Counted from the first letter of the stretch, positions 40,829-50,594 are shown. The stretch: DNA of 64,000 nucleotides from CBDIBC01 sp965276635 (GCA_965276635.1 CBDIBC010000005.1:2232001-2296000), one strand, 5' to 3'. The notes: generated by a model from the letters alone, not told the origin. Translations and numbers: made by a program.

Positions 40829-42903
40829 TGGAGATCCTCGACATGGACCATGGACGCCCCGCCGGCACCGCACGCAGCCGCGCCGGCGTGGCCGAGAGCC
40901 GGGGCCTGTTCGACCGCGAGATCCTGGGCCGGGCCCTGGTGGACTCGTTCAAGAAGCTCGATCCTCGGGTCCAGATCAAGAACCCGGTCATGTTCGTCGT
41001 CCTCGTCGGGACGGCGATCACCCTCGTCGAGGCGATCAGCAGTCCGAGCATCTTCGACTGGTCGATCGCCGCATGGCTGTTCTTGACGGTCATCTTCGCC
41101 AACTTCGCCGAGGCCATGGCCGAGGGTCGGGGCAAGGCCCAAGCCGACACACTCCGCCGCATGCGGTCCACCACCGAAGCGCGTCGCCTCGGGTCCGACG
41201 GGGTCGAGGAGCGCATCGCCGCCGCCCAGCTGACCAAGGGGGACCTGGTCGTCTGCGAGGCCGGCGACGTCATCCCCTCCGACGGCGAGATCATCGAAGG
41301 GGTGGCGTCGGTCGACGAGTCCGCCATCACCGGGGAGTCGGCTCCCGTCATCCGGGAGTCCGGCGGTGACCGCTCGGCGGTGACGGGGGGAACGCGGGTG
41401 CTCTCCGACCGCATCCTCGTCCGGATCACCACCGAGCCCGGCCAGACCTTCATGGACCGGATGATCCGCCTGGTCGAAGGAGCCAACCGGCAGAAGACCC
41501 CCAACGAGATCGCCCTCACCATCCTCCTGGCCGTGCTGACGATCGTCTTCCTGCCCGTCGTGGTCGCCCTCCAGCCGTTCGGGCACTACTCGGGGGCGAC
41601 GGTCTCGGTGGTGATCCTGGTAGCCCTGCTGGTGTGCCTCATCCCCACCACCATCGGGGCCCTCCTCTCGGCCATCGGCATCGCCGGGATGGACCGGCTC
41701 GTACAGAAGAACGTGCTCGCCATGAGCGGGCGGGCCGTGGAGGCGGCCGGCGACGTGCAGACGCTGCTGCTCGACAAGACCGGCACCATCACCCTCGGGA
41801 ACCGGATGGCGTCGGAGTTCGTCCCCGTCGGCAACCACAGCCTCCAGGAGCTGGCCGCCGCGGCCGAGCTGTCCTCGCTGGCCGACGAGACCCCGGAGGG
41901 TCGCTCCATCGTGGCACTGGCCCATGACGAGTACGGCGTCCCCCCGCGGCGCGAGGTGACCGGCGAGCACACCTTCGTGCCCTTCAGCGCGGTGACCAGG
42001 ATGTCCGGGCTCGACTACGGCGATCGCCAGGTCCGGAAGGGGGCGGCCGAGTCGGTGAAGCGCTGGGTAGCGGAGCAGGGGGGGACCTCCCCGGAGGCCC
42101 TGGACGAGACCGTTGACAGGATCGCCCGGGCCGGGTCAACCCCCCTCGTCGTGGCCGACGGGGGTACGGTGCTCGGCGTCATCGAGCTGAAGGACATCGT
42201 CAAGCAGGGCATCCGCCAGCGCTTCGACGAGATGCGCGCCACAGGCATCCGCACCATCATGATCACGGGCGACAATCCCCTCACTGCGGCGGCGATCGCC
42301 GACGAGGCGGGCGTCGACGACTTCTTGGCCGAGGCAACCCCCGAGACCAAGATGGAGTTGATCCGCTCCGAGCAGGAGGGCGGCAAGCTCATCGCCATGA
42401 CCGGCGACGGCACCAACGACGCCCCCGCCCTGGCGCAAGCCGACGTCGGTGTGGCCATGAACACCGGCACAACTGCGGCCAAAGAGGCCGGCAACATGGT
42501 CGACCTCGACTCGAACCCGACCAAGCTCATCGACATCGTCGAGATCGGCAAGCAGCTCCTCATCACCCGGGGGTCGCTGACCACGTTCTCCATCGCCAAC
42601 GATATCGCCAAGTACTTCGCCATCATCCCGGCCCTGTTCGTGGCCACCTACCCGCAGCTGAACACGCTCAACGTCATGAAGCTGCACAGCCCCCAATCAG
42701 CGGTGCTGTCAGCCGTCATCTTCAACGCCCTGGTGATCGTGGCGCTGATCCCGCTGGCCCTCCGGGGGGTGCGCTTCCGAGCTGCGGGCTCGGCATCCAT
42801 CCTGCGGCGAAACGTCTTCATCTACGGCCTCGGTGGCGTCGTCGTGCCGTTCTTGTTCATCAAGCTGATCGACCTCATCCTCACGGCCTTGGGGGCCTAC
42901 TAA
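40828..42903 (+). CDS. kdpB: Potassium-transporting ATPase ATP-binding subunit KdpB
   Basis: KdpB is the P-type ATPase that powers KdpA. The 691-residue protein carries the phosphorylation motif DKTGTIT (Asp 316), the actuator motif ITGESAPV, a nucleotide-binding FVPFSAVTRMSGLD segment, MITGDNPLTA and the hinge MTGDGTNDAPALAQADVG. Length is normal. The stop overlaps the kdpC start (TAATG). Confidence 0.97.
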   Translation: MEILDMDHGRPAGTARSRAGVAESRGLFDREILGRALVDSFKKLDPRVQIKNPVMFVVLVGTAITLVEAISSPSIFDWSIAAWLFLTVIFANFAEAMAEGRGKAQADTLRRMRSTTEARRLGSDGVEERIAAAQLTKGDLVVCEAGDVIPSDGEIIEGVASVDESAITGESAPVIRESGGDRSAVTGGTRVLSDRILVRITTEPGQTFMDRMIRLVEGANRQKTPNEIALTILLAVLTIVFLPVVVALQPFGHYSGATVSVVILVALLVCLIPTTIGALLSAIGIAGMDRLVQKNVLAMSGRAVEAAGDVQTLLLDKTGTITLGNRMASEFVPVGNHSLQELAAAAELSSLADETPEGRSIVALAHDEYGVPPRREVTGEHTFVPFSAVTRMSGLDYGDRQVRKGAAESVKRWVAEQGGTSPEALDETVDRIARAGSTPLVVADGGTVLGVIELKDIVKQGIRQRFDEMRATGIRTIMITGDNPLTAAAIADEAGVDDFLAEATPETKMELIRSEQEGGKLIAMTGDGTNDAPALAQADVGVAMNTGTTAAKEAGNMVDLDSNPTKLIDIVEIGKQLLITRGSLTTFSIANDIAKYFAIIPALFVATYPQLNTLNVMKLHSPQSAVLSAVIFNALVIVALIPLALRGVRFRAAGSASILRRNVFIYGLGGVVVPFLFIKLIDLILTALGAY

Positions 42904-43505
42904 TGCTCATCCACCTGCGTCGCTCTATCTTCCTGGCCGCCTTCTTTCTCGTCCTGTTCGGCCTGGCCTACCCCCTGGCTGGGACCGGGCTCTCCCAGGT
43001 GTTGTTCACCCACCAGGCGAACGGATCGCTGAACGCCAGTGGTTCCAGCCTGATCGGGCAGAACTGGACCAGTCCCGACTGGTTCCACGGCAGGCCCGAC
43101 GACACCGGTCCCTACGCCGCCAACCCGAAGTCCAAGCCGGCGACGCCCGGAGGCGACAACCCGCTCGTCGCCAACGGCAACAGCGGCGGCTCGGCCGCCA
43201 CCAACCTCGGTCCCCGGTCCAAGGTCCTGCTGACCAACACCCAGCAGCTCGTGGCCTACTGGCACCAGATGGGCGTCGTCCCCACCCCCGACCTGGTCAC
43301 CACCTCGGGAAGCGGGCTGGACCCTGATATAACTCCCGCCGACGCCTTCGCGCAGATACCCATGATCGCCAAGGCTCGGGGCCTAAATCCGGCGGCGCTG
43401 CGGGCGCTCATCGACGCCCACGTCCAAGGCGCACAACTCGGTTTCCTCGGCTCCTCCTACATCGACGTCCTCCAACTGAACAAAGCCCTGGTCCGGCAAG
43501 CCTGA
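42903..43505 (+). CDS. kdpC: Potassium-transporting ATPase subunit KdpC
   Basis: This 200-residue protein has one N-terminal membrane helix (SIFLAAFFLVLFGLAYPLAG) and a periplasm-side domain with GQNWTSPDWFHGRPDDTGPYAAN, typical of KdpC. The conserved end DPDITPADAFAQIPMIAKARG is present. KdpC raises the ATP affinity of KdpB in the complex. It is the last gene of the operon. Confidence 0.94.
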   Translation: MLIHLRRSIFLAAFFLVLFGLAYPLAGTGLSQVLFTHQANGSLNASGSSLIGQNWTSPDWFHGRPDDTGPYAANPKSKPATPGGDNPLVANGNSGGSAATNLGPRSKVLLTNTQQLVAYWHQMGVVPTPDLVTTSGSGLDPDITPADAFAQIPMIAKARGLNPAALRALIDAHVQGAQLGFLGSSYIDVLQLNKALVRQA

Positions 43506-43559
43506 GGCGGCCTGCACGGGCACGGCCACCCTCATCCCTTGGGCGGCGGTAGGCGCTGG

Positions 43560-43565
43560 TATGTT
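43560..43565 (+). promoter_or_regulatory. -10 box of the gntR-type gene (leaderless)
   Basis: TATGTT ends 7 nt before the GTG at 43573. Confidence 0.35.
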
Positions 43566-43572
43566 CCTTCGC

Positions 43573-44343
43573 GTGGCGGGGCGGCGATCCAACACCGTTC
43601 CGGTGTACCGGCAGATCGCCATGGCGCTCCAAGCCCGAATCACCGGGGGCGAGTGGGTCGGCGGCGAGCAGCTTCCGACGGAGCCGATACTCAGCGGGGA
43701 GTTCGGCGTGAACCGCTTGACGGTGCGCCAGGCCTTGGGGGAGCTGGTGCGCGCAGGCAGCATCGTGGTCCTGCACGGCAAAGGTGCCTTCGTGGCCACG
43801 CAGAGCATGCGCGTGGAGGTGGAGGTGGACGCGGCGTCGCAGCGCGTGGACGTCGGGAGCATGCAGTCGATCCTCGCCGAGGTGGAAGGCGAGGCGGAGG
43901 AGCGTCTGGTCGACTCCGGATCGGGCGTCGACCCGATGGCGATCGCCTATCTCGGGGCCGACGCCGCAGATCTCCTCCGGGTCGACACCATCTACGGTCC
44001 ACACGGCGAGCCCGCGGTCTTCAGCACCTACTGGTTGGACGGCGGGCGGGTACCTGGCCTCGCCTCCCGGTGGACGGCGGACTCCACCCTCCTCGAGGTG
44101 ATCCGAGAGGTCTACGGGATCACCCTGCGGTACGACTGGCGAGGCTTCACCGCCGTGGCCGCCGGGCTGGTCGAGTCGGCCCGCCTCCATGTCGACGTCG
44201 GTTCGCCGCTCCTGGTCAGGGACGGCGTGAGCATCGACGACGCCGGCGCGCCCTTCTACTACGTGCGTCGTTACATACCTGGTGACCGGATCAAGTACGT
44301 GCTGCGATATCGCGCCGCCTCGGCGCCGTCCCCTCGCTCCTGA
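43573..44343 (+). CDS. GntR/HutC-family regulator with UTRA domain
   Basis: This 256-residue repressor has an N-terminal winged helix (VPVYRQIAMALQARIT, then LSGEFGVNRLTVRQALGELV) and a C-terminal UTRA ligand-binding domain (about 90-250, ending YYVRRYIPGDRIKYVLRY). UTRA regulators usually bind a sugar phosphate or amino-sugar phosphate, which fits a transporter operon with phosphatases. ATG 43561 would add four residues but overlaps the -10 box. The probable operator is the CTAG palindrome at 44405. Confidence 0.85.
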   Translation: MAGRRSNTVPVYRQIAMALQARITGGEWVGGEQLPTEPILSGEFGVNRLTVRQALGELVRAGSIVVLHGKGAFVATQSMRVEVEVDAASQRVDVGSMQSILAEVEGEAEERLVDSGSGVDPMAIAYLGADAADLLRVDTIYGPHGEPAVFSTYWLDGGRVPGLASRWTADSTLLEVIREVYGITLRYDWRGFTAVAAGLVESARLHVDVGSPLLVRDGVSIDDAGAPFYYVRRYIPGDRIKYVLRYRAASAPSPRS

Positions 44344-44404
44344 CGGGCGACCGCCAACGTTGGTCGGACGTTCAGCCTCGGGCGGTCGTGCGGCCACGTA
44401 GAAG

Positions 44405-44416
44405 TCATCTAGATGA
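44405..44416. promoter_or_regulatory. Candidate GntR operator (CTAG-centred palindrome)
   Basis: TCATCTAGATGA is a perfect palindrome just before the transporter operon. Its CTAG centre and flanks recall the DasR-type site (core GGTCTAGACC) of the same regulator family. It overlaps an upstream ATG at 44413, so translation more likely starts at 44431. Confidence 0.55.
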
Positions 44417-44430
44417 TGCACGGTGGGGTC

Positions 44431-45558
44431 ATGGCCAACGTCGGTCTCCGCCAGATCACCAAGCGCTTCGGGACCACCACAGCTCTCGACCATGTCAGCC
44501 TGGACATCGCCGACGGCGAGTTCCTGGTGCTGCTCGGCCCGAGTGGCTGCGGGAAGAGCACGCTCCTGCGGATCATGGCCGGGCTCCTCCCCGTCGACAC
44601 CGGCCGGGTGACGATCGGGGACCGGGACGTGACCGTCCTGCCACCGGGCGACCGGAACGTGTCGTTGGTGTTCCAGAGCTACGCCCTCTACCCACATCTG
44701 AGCGTGGCACGGAACATGGGCTTCAGCCTTCAGGTCAAGCGCACACCACGACACGAGGTGCAAAGCCGGGTGGAATCGGTCGCAGCACAGCTGCAGCTTT
44801 CGGGCCTGCTGGCTCGCAAGCCGCGAGAGCTCTCCGGGGGCCAACGACAACGGGTGGCGCTGGGCCGGGCCATGGTTCGCAACCCCGACGTCTTCTTGAT
44901 GGACGAGCCACTGTCGAACCTAGACGCACAGCTCAGGTCGGCCACCCGCTCCGAGCTCTCCGCCTTGCACCAGCGCCTTGGCACCACGTTCGTGTACGTG
45001 ACCCATGACCAGGTCGAGGCCATGACGATGGGCACCCGGATCGTGGTGCTCGATCGGGGCCACATCGAGCAGGTGGGCACCCCGGGCCAGGTCTACGACG
45101 AGCCGGCCAGCACCTTCGTGGCCACGTTCGTCGGGTCGCCGGGGATGAACCTGCTGCCGGCCACGGCGCGGTCCCGCCACGGCCGGGTCCACGTGGTCGC
45201 GGAGGGCGTCGAGGTACCCCTGTGGGTCGGCACCCTCGCCGACCAACCCGTGCAGCTCGGCGTTCGGCCCGAAGACCTCTCGGTCGCCCATCCCGCCTCG
45301 CCCGGGCCCCGCATCGAGGCCCGAGTCGTCCGCGTCGAGAACCTGGGGAGCGAGGAGGTCGCATGGTGCCAGGTCGGCCAGGTGGACCTGGCCGTTCGGG
45401 GGCCGCGACCGCTGTCCCTGCCCCGCTCGGGCCCCGTGTCACTGACGGCACCCGAGGACAAGTTCCACCTCTTCGACATGACGAGTGGCCGCCGCCTGAC
45501 CTGGGTGCCCGACCACGACGCCGTTCCCGAGCGTCGTACGCCTGTGGTCGCCACGTGA
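44431..45558 (+). CDS. Sugar ABC transporter ATP-binding protein (MalK/UgpC type)
   Basis: This 375-residue ATPase has Walker A GPSGCGKST, the signature LSGGQRQRVALGRA, Walker B DVFLMDEPLSNLDA and the switch His in VYVTHDQVEAMTMG. A C-terminal OB-fold regulatory domain (about 240-370, with LGVRPEDLSVAHP) marks the MalK/UgpC/MsmK class. ATG 44431 avoids the operator palindrome; ATG 44413 is the longer option. The gene for the binding protein follows directly. Confidence 0.9.
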   Translation: MANVGLRQITKRFGTTTALDHVSLDIADGEFLVLLGPSGCGKSTLLRIMAGLLPVDTGRVTIGDRDVTVLPPGDRNVSLVFQSYALYPHLSVARNMGFSLQVKRTPRHEVQSRVESVAAQLQLSGLLARKPRELSGGQRQRVALGRAMVRNPDVFLMDEPLSNLDAQLRSATRSELSALHQRLGTTFVYVTHDQVEAMTMGTRIVVLDRGHIEQVGTPGQVYDEPASTFVATFVGSPGMNLLPATARSRHGRVHVVAEGVEVPLWVGTLADQPVQLGVRPEDLSVAHPASPGPRIEARVVRVENLGSEEVAWCQVGQVDLAVRGPRPLSLPRSGPVSLTAPEDKFHLFDMTSGRRLTWVPDHDAVPERRTPVVAT

Positions 45559-45593
45559 CCTCCACGACAACCAACTTCGAAAGGACCACCCCC

Positions 45594-46970
45594 GTGCATC
45601 CTCCGTCCCGCTTGGTGAAGACAACCGGTGTGGCCATGGCGCTCGCCCTGGCCGGCTGCGGAGCATCGACCACCGCGGCGTCCCCGCCGAGTGGCTCGAG
45701 CTCGTTCACACCCCTTCCGGGCAACCAACAGGTGGCCATTAGCCTGGAGAGCTATATCCTGGCCGAAGGAGCGGCCCCGACGTCGGCGCTACGCGGCATG
45801 ATCGGCGACTTCGAGCGGATCCATCCCAACATCCACGTGACGGCCCGAGCGCCGTCGGGCGGGATCAGCAATGCGAGCAGCATCGTCGGGAGCCTCCAGC
45901 GCGACGAGGCGGCGGGGAACGCCCCCGACGTGGAGCAGGGCACCTTCGACGGGCTGTCGTACCTGGCTACGGGTCTCGGCGCGGTCGACCTCACGAAGCG
46001 CATCGGACCGGCCGCCATTGCCGCCAACTACGGCGGCGATCACCCGTACGCCACGGCCGTGACCAGGCTCGGGATGGTCGGCGGAGAGACCTACGGCGTG
46101 CCCTGGACGCTGTCGACTCCGATCCTCTTCTACAACGCCGACCTGTTCTCCGGGGCGGGGCTGGATCCGAAGCACCCGCCCACGACCTGGCAGGAGGTGC
46201 AGCAGGACGCAGTCGCCATCAAGAAGGCCACGGGCATGGGCGGGATCGCCAACGGATGTGTTGGCTCGGCGTCGTTGGGGAGCGACTGGTGCCTGCAGGC
46301 GATCGTCGACTCGGCGGGAGGCCACGTGCTGTCGAGCACCTCGGGCGGCAAGGTGACCCTCGACAGCGCGGGCAATGTCAAGGCCCTGTCCGTGCTGCAG
46401 GGCGTCGCCGACGCCGGTGCGATGCCGAACCTCAGCTCCAGTCAGGCCACCGAGGAGTTCGGCACCGGGCAGGTGGCCATGCTCCTGCAATCGAGCGCCA
46501 TCCAAGGTCAGCTCCTCAAGACCTCGGCCGGGCACTTCACCGTCGACGCCGCAGAGATGCCCGGGTTCGGCACGACAGCCCCGGTCCCGACCAGCTCAGG
46601 CTCGGGTCTGTTCATCTTGTCCAAGGACCCTGTCCGCCAGCGAGCGGCTTGGGAGTTGATCCAGTACCTGACCGGGGATCGAGCGGAGACCACGATCACC
46701 GAGAACATCGGCTACCCGCCGTTGCGACCGACTCTCGTCGACGACGCCCGGTACCTGCAGTCATGGTCGGGCACCCAGCCCCTGCTCACGCCGAACCTCG
46801 CCCAGCTCTCGCACATCTCCCCGTGGCGGGCCTACCCCGGGCCGAACTTCTCCCAGATCGAGACGTTGTTCCTGAACGACGCCTCGAAGGTCGTGTTCGA
46901 GAACGCCAACCCGGCACAGACGATGGGGCAGGCCCAGAGCCAAGCTTCGGGGCTGGTGGGGCCGGCATGA
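45594..46970 (+). CDS. Sugar ABC transporter substrate-binding lipoprotein
   Basis: This 458-residue family 1 binding protein has a signal peptide with lipobox LAGC and a mature domain with FERIHPNIHVTARAPSGG, DVEQGTFDGLSYLA, YGVPWTLSTPILFYNADLF and the late hinge IEQ-like region. GTG 45594 follows AAAGGA and gives a compact signal peptide; GTG 45555 overlaps the upstream stop (GTGA) and would add 13 residues. The ligand is unknown: neighbours suggest a phosphorylated or phosphodiester sugar or polyol. Confidence 0.85.
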   Translation: MHPPSRLVKTTGVAMALALAGCGASTTAASPPSGSSSFTPLPGNQQVAISLESYILAEGAAPTSALRGMIGDFERIHPNIHVTARAPSGGISNASSIVGSLQRDEAAGNAPDVEQGTFDGLSYLATGLGAVDLTKRIGPAAIAANYGGDHPYATAVTRLGMVGGETYGVPWTLSTPILFYNADLFSGAGLDPKHPPTTWQEVQQDAVAIKKATGMGGIANGCVGSASLGSDWCLQAIVDSAGGHVLSSTSGGKVTLDSAGNVKALSVLQGVADAGAMPNLSSSQATEEFGTGQVAMLLQSSAIQGQLLKTSAGHFTVDAAEMPGFGTTAPVPTSSGSGLFILSKDPVRQRAAWELIQYLTGDRAETTITENIGYPPLRPTLVDDARYLQSWSGTQPLLTPNLAQLSHISPWRAYPGPNFSQIETLFLNDASKVVFENANPAQTMGQAQSQASGLVGPA

Positions 46971-47761
46971 CCACTCAGGCGCTCACCGACGAGCACTTCC
47001 GTTCGAGGAGGCTCCCGCTGGCCGGGACCTTCAACGTCCGAGACATCGGCGGCTACCCCGCGGCGGCGGGTCTGGTCACCCGGCCCAGGATGCTCCTGCG
47101 AGGCGATGCGCTGCATCGCCTCGACCCGGCTGGTGCGCAGGTACTGATCGCCCTGGGCCTGCGCACGATCGTCGACCTACGGGAGCGACTGGAAAGGGAG
47201 GCCAGCCCGGACCTCCTCGAGGCGCTCGACGTCCGCGCCGTGCACGTCCCCCTCCACGAGTGGGAGGCGCGTGGCGTGGCCGGAAGGCCGGACGACCTCG
47301 GGGCCATCTACGCCGATCTGATCGACGAACGAGGATCGGCGATCGTGGCGGCCATCCACCCTCTCGCCGATCCGGACGGGCTCCCTGGTCTCGTGCACTG
47401 CACCGGTGGCAAGGACCGCACCGGCGTGGTGATCGCGCTGCTGCTGAGCGTCTTGGGTGTGCCCGACGAGATCGTCGCTGCCGACTTCGCGGCGACGAGC
47501 CTCTTCCTGGCCGGAGAAGCCCGTGCCACCCTCCTCGCTCACATCGTGGCCAGCGGGGGCGACCCGGTCGTCGCCGAGGCACTCCTGGGCTCCGATCCTC
47601 AGCTCATGATGGCACTGCTGGCCAAGCTCACGGCGAGCTATGGCGGTGCGGAGCCGTACCTGCTCGACCAGGGCCTGACACCCGAGGAGCTGGCCAGGTT
47701 GCGATCCGCCCTGCTCGTCGAGGTGCCCACCGACGACCCGGCCGGGAGCTCCCATGGCTGA
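46967..47761 (+). CDS. Tyrosine-phosphatase-like protein (Y_phosphatase3 type)
   Basis: This 264-residue protein has the start FNVRDIGGYPAAAGLVTRPRMLLRGDAL and the phosphatase loop HCTGGKDRTG (C-x5-R), with general-acid candidates around DDLGAIYADLIDE. It fits the bacterial PTP group that acts on phosphotyrosine or on phosphoinositides. It is encoded between a sugar-binding protein and a metallophosphoesterase, with 4- and 8-nt overlaps, so it belongs to the uptake operon. Removal of phosphate from the imported compound is the likely role. Confidence 0.82.
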   Translation: MTTQALTDEHFRSRRLPLAGTFNVRDIGGYPAAAGLVTRPRMLLRGDALHRLDPAGAQVLIALGLRTIVDLRERLEREASPDLLEALDVRAVHVPLHEWEARGVAGRPDDLGAIYADLIDERGSAIVAAIHPLADPDGLPGLVHCTGGKDRTGVVIALLLSVLGVPDEIVAADFAATSLFLAGEARATLLAHIVASGGDPVVAEALLGSDPQLMMALLAKLTASYGGAEPYLLDQGLTPEELARLRSALLVEVPTDDPAGSSHG

Positions 47762-48635
47762 TGGCGCCCTCCTCGTCCAACTGTCCGACCTGCACATCCT
47801 GCCCAACGGTCTGCTCCACGATCGGGTCGACACCATGGCCAACCTCGAATGGGTCCTCGCCGCGCTGGTCTCCTCCGGTGAGCGGCCGGACGCGCTGATC
47901 CTCAGTGGCGACCTCGCCGACGGTGGCCAGCCCGCCGCCTACGAGCGCCTGCGCCGTGCCGTCGAGCCGGTCGCCGAGCGACTCGGAGCAACGGTCGTCT
48001 ACGTCCCCGGCAACCACGACGACCGCGACAGCTTCGCCCGGCACCTGCTCGACCGGGCCGGGTCGGACGGGCCGATCGACCAGGTCGCAGAGTGCGACGG
48101 GTTGCGGATCATCGCCCTCGACTCCACCGTGGTGGGCCGGCCCCACGGCGAGTTGTCGGACGCGCAGCTCCACGGTCTCGCCACCCGGTTGGAGCGGCCG
48201 GCGCCCAAGGGCACGGTCCTCGTCGTGCACCACCCGCCGATCCCCTCCCCGCTCTCGTTCCTCGATTCGATCCTCCTGCGCCGACCCGAGCGGCTCGGCG
48301 AGGTCATCCGGGGCACGGACGTTCGCCTGGTCCTTGCCGGCCACACGCATCACACCACCAGTGGCCTGCTCGGCGGCGTGCCGGTCTGGGTGGCGACCGC
48401 CACGGCCTACCAGGCCGACGCCATGGTGCCGGGGGATCTGTACCGCGGGGTGCCGGGAAGCGCCTTCAGCCGCGTCGACCTGGTCGAGGGTCAGACGTTG
48501 GTCACCCAGGTCCCGGTGTGGGGCAGCCAAGCCCCTATCTACGAGATCACCGCACAGCAGCTGAACGACCATCTCGCCGTGGGGGAGAGCGCACCGGTCG
48601 GTCGGCCCCACATCGCCCAAACCGAGATGCGCTGA
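47754..48635 (+). CDS. Class III metallophosphoesterase, CpdA-like
   Basis: This 293-residue cytoplasmic enzyme carries the calcineurin-like metal motifs in order: QLSDLHILP (D-x-H), ALILSGDLADGG (GD), VPGNHDDRDS (GNHD), VVHHPPIP and AGHTHHTTSGL. Relatives cleave cAMP or glycerophosphodiesters. Its start lies 8 nt inside the phosphatase gene. The two phosphatases and a third at 50595 surround the permease genes. Confidence 0.85.
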   Translation: MADGALLVQLSDLHILPNGLLHDRVDTMANLEWVLAALVSSGERPDALILSGDLADGGQPAAYERLRRAVEPVAERLGATVVYVPGNHDDRDSFARHLLDRAGSDGPIDQVAECDGLRIIALDSTVVGRPHGELSDAQLHGLATRLERPAPKGTVLVVHHPPIPSPLSFLDSILLRRPERLGEVIRGTDVRLVLAGHTHHTTSGLLGGVPVWVATATAYQADAMVPGDLYRGVPGSAFSRVDLVEGQTLVTQVPVWGSQAPIYEITAQQLNDHLAVGESAPVGRPHIAQTEMR

Positions 48636-48641
48636 GGAACC

Positions 48642-49601
48642 ATGCTCGTCCCCGTCGATGTACCGGAGGCTGCGGCCGCCGACATGAGCGTCGACCCCCC
48701 GACGGTGAGCGCCGGCCGTCGACTGCGCCGCGCCGCAGTCCCGTACCTCTACCTGCTCCCCGCAATCGTGGGGCTCGCCGTGTGGATCTACTGGCCGCTG
48801 ATCCAGACGGTCCAGCTCTCGTTCTTCAGCTGGAACCTGCTGCCCACGACCCCGAAGGTCGGCGTCGGGATCGCCAACTACCGGCATGTCCTGGGGCTGC
48901 CGCAGCTCACCTCGGCGATCGCCGTGACCTTGCTGTTCGTCGGGGGTCTGCTCCTCTTCGCTGTCCTGGTGCCGCTGATGGTCGGCGTGCTCACCCAGCA
49001 CGTGGGAGCTCGCGGCCGGGCGGTCTACCGGGCGTTGCTGTTCGTTCCGGTGCTCATCTCGCCAGTGGCCGCCGGCGCCATCTGGAGCTTCCTGCTCGCC
49101 CCCAACGGCGGGCTCGTCAACGAGGTGACCGGCTGGTTCGGGTTCGGGCCGTCGAACTGGTTGCAACAGCCCGGATCGGCGCGTGCGTCCATCGTCGTCA
49201 TCAGCGGATGGAAGACCGCTGGCTTCGCCATCCTGATCGTGGCGGCCGGCCTCGCCACCATCAGCCCCGAGTACTACGAGGCGGCCGCGGTCGACGGAGT
49301 CTCTCGTTGGCAGCAGTTCCGACGCCTGACCTTGCCCCTGCTCTCGCCCTCCATTCTCTTCCTCACGATCATGGCCATCCTGCTGTCCTCGCAGATCGTC
49401 TTCCCGCTCCTCAACTCGCTCACCCAAGGAGGACCAGCCGGTGCCACCACCGATATCTACTACCTCCTCTACCAGTTCGGATTCTCCAGCTTCGACGTGG
49501 GGACCGCGTCGGCCACCGCCGTGCTGTTCTTCTTCGTCTTCGGGGTCGTCGCCCTCGTCTGCGTCAAGCTCCTCGACCGCTACAGCTTCCATGACCAGTG
49601 A
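48642..49601 (+). CDS. Sugar ABC transporter permease (MalF/UgpA type)
   Basis: This 319-residue protein has six helices, starting with VPYLYLLPAIVGLAVWIYWPLI, and the EAA loop EYYEAAAVDGVSRWQQFRRLTLPLL that contacts the ATPase. It follows the metallophosphoesterase after 6 nt and pairs with the next permease. Confidence 0.9.
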   Translation: MLVPVDVPEAAAADMSVDPPTVSAGRRLRRAAVPYLYLLPAIVGLAVWIYWPLIQTVQLSFFSWNLLPTTPKVGVGIANYRHVLGLPQLTSAIAVTLLFVGGLLLFAVLVPLMVGVLTQHVGARGRAVYRALLFVPVLISPVAAGAIWSFLLAPNGGLVNEVTGWFGFGPSNWLQQPGSARASIVVISGWKTAGFAILIVAAGLATISPEYYEAAAVDGVSRWQQFRRLTLPLLSPSILFLTIMAILLSSQIVFPLLNSLTQGGPAGATTDIYYLLYQFGFSSFDVGTASATAVLFFFVFGVVALVCVKLLDRYSFHDQ

Positions 49602-49615
49602 GTCGCTGAGATGAC

Positions 49616-50527
49616 ATGTCCCTCGTAGCCGTTGACCGGCCGGCCGCCCCGGTCGCCGATGCCCCGGCTGGAGACCGCGTCGCCCGCACCCAGTCGCGGA
49701 GCCGCCCCCTACGAGCGAGACGATCGACGAGCACCGTCGGTGGCCACGTCCTGCTCGTCGCGGCTAGCGCCCTGTCGGTCTTGCCGGTGATCTGGATGTT
49801 CGTCACCTCGCTCGAGGGCCCCCACGACCTGCTGTCCGGGCACCTACTGCCGTCAACGGTGAGCGGCAGCAACTATCGGGCTGCGTTCGGAGCCATCGAC
49901 GTCGGCGCCCTGGTCCTGCATACGTTCCTGATGGCGGCCGCCGTCTCGGTGGGACAGCTCGTCACCGGGATCCTGGCTGCCTACGCGTTCGCGCGCTGGC
50001 ACTTCCCGGGCGAGCGCCTGCTGCTCCTGGTGGTGGTTGGGACCTGGCTGGTGCCATTCCAGGTGACGATGCTCCCGAACTATGTGCTGCTCGCCCATCT
50101 CGGCCTCCTGAACAGCCTCGGCGGGGTGATCGTCCCGCAGCTTTCATCGGCCTTCGCCGTCCTGTTGCTGCGGCAGTACTTCAAGAGCTTCCCGAATGAG
50201 CTGCTCGAAGCGGCGCAGGTCGACGGTCAATCCTCGTGGGCCACCCTGTGGAAGGTCGTCGTCCCCAACCTGGGACCGGCGCTCGCCGCGCTGACCATCC
50301 TGCTCTTCGTGACCTCGTGGAACGAGTACTTCTGGCCCCTGATCGTCTACCGGGACCCGAACTCGTCGGTGTTGCAGCTCGGCCTCCAGGTGTTCCTCAG
50401 CACCGACGGCACGAACTACGGGGCGTTGATGGCCGCGTCCGGTCTGGCCTGCCTGCCCCTCCTCGCCGTGTATGCCGTCTTCCAGCGGCGGATCGTGAAC
50501 GCGTTCGTTCGGTCCGGGCTGCGGTGA
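49616..50527 (+). CDS. Sugar ABC transporter permease (MalG/UgpE type)
   Basis: This 303-residue protein has an extended cytoplasmic N terminus and six helices (from VLLVAASALSVLPVIWMFVTSL). The EAA loop is ELLEAAQVDGQSSWATLWKVVVPNLGPAL. The MalG-type end RRIVNAFVRSGLR is present. It completes a canonical importer with one ATPase and two permeases. Confidence 0.9.
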   Translation: MSLVAVDRPAAPVADAPAGDRVARTQSRSRPLRARRSTSTVGGHVLLVAASALSVLPVIWMFVTSLEGPHDLLSGHLLPSTVSGSNYRAAFGAIDVGALVLHTFLMAAAVSVGQLVTGILAAYAFARWHFPGERLLLLVVVGTWLVPFQVTMLPNYVLLAHLGLLNSLGGVIVPQLSSAFAVLLLRQYFKSFPNELLEAAQVDGQSSWATLWKVVVPNLGPALAALTILLFVTSWNEYFWPLIVYRDPNSSVLQLGLQVFLSTDGTNYGALMAASGLACLPLLAVYAVFQRRIVNAFVRSGLR

Positions 50528-50594
50528 CGAACGTGCTCCGACCTCATCTCCATCTCCCGAGCAGGCTGAGTTCATCCCCAGAAAGGCGTCTACC

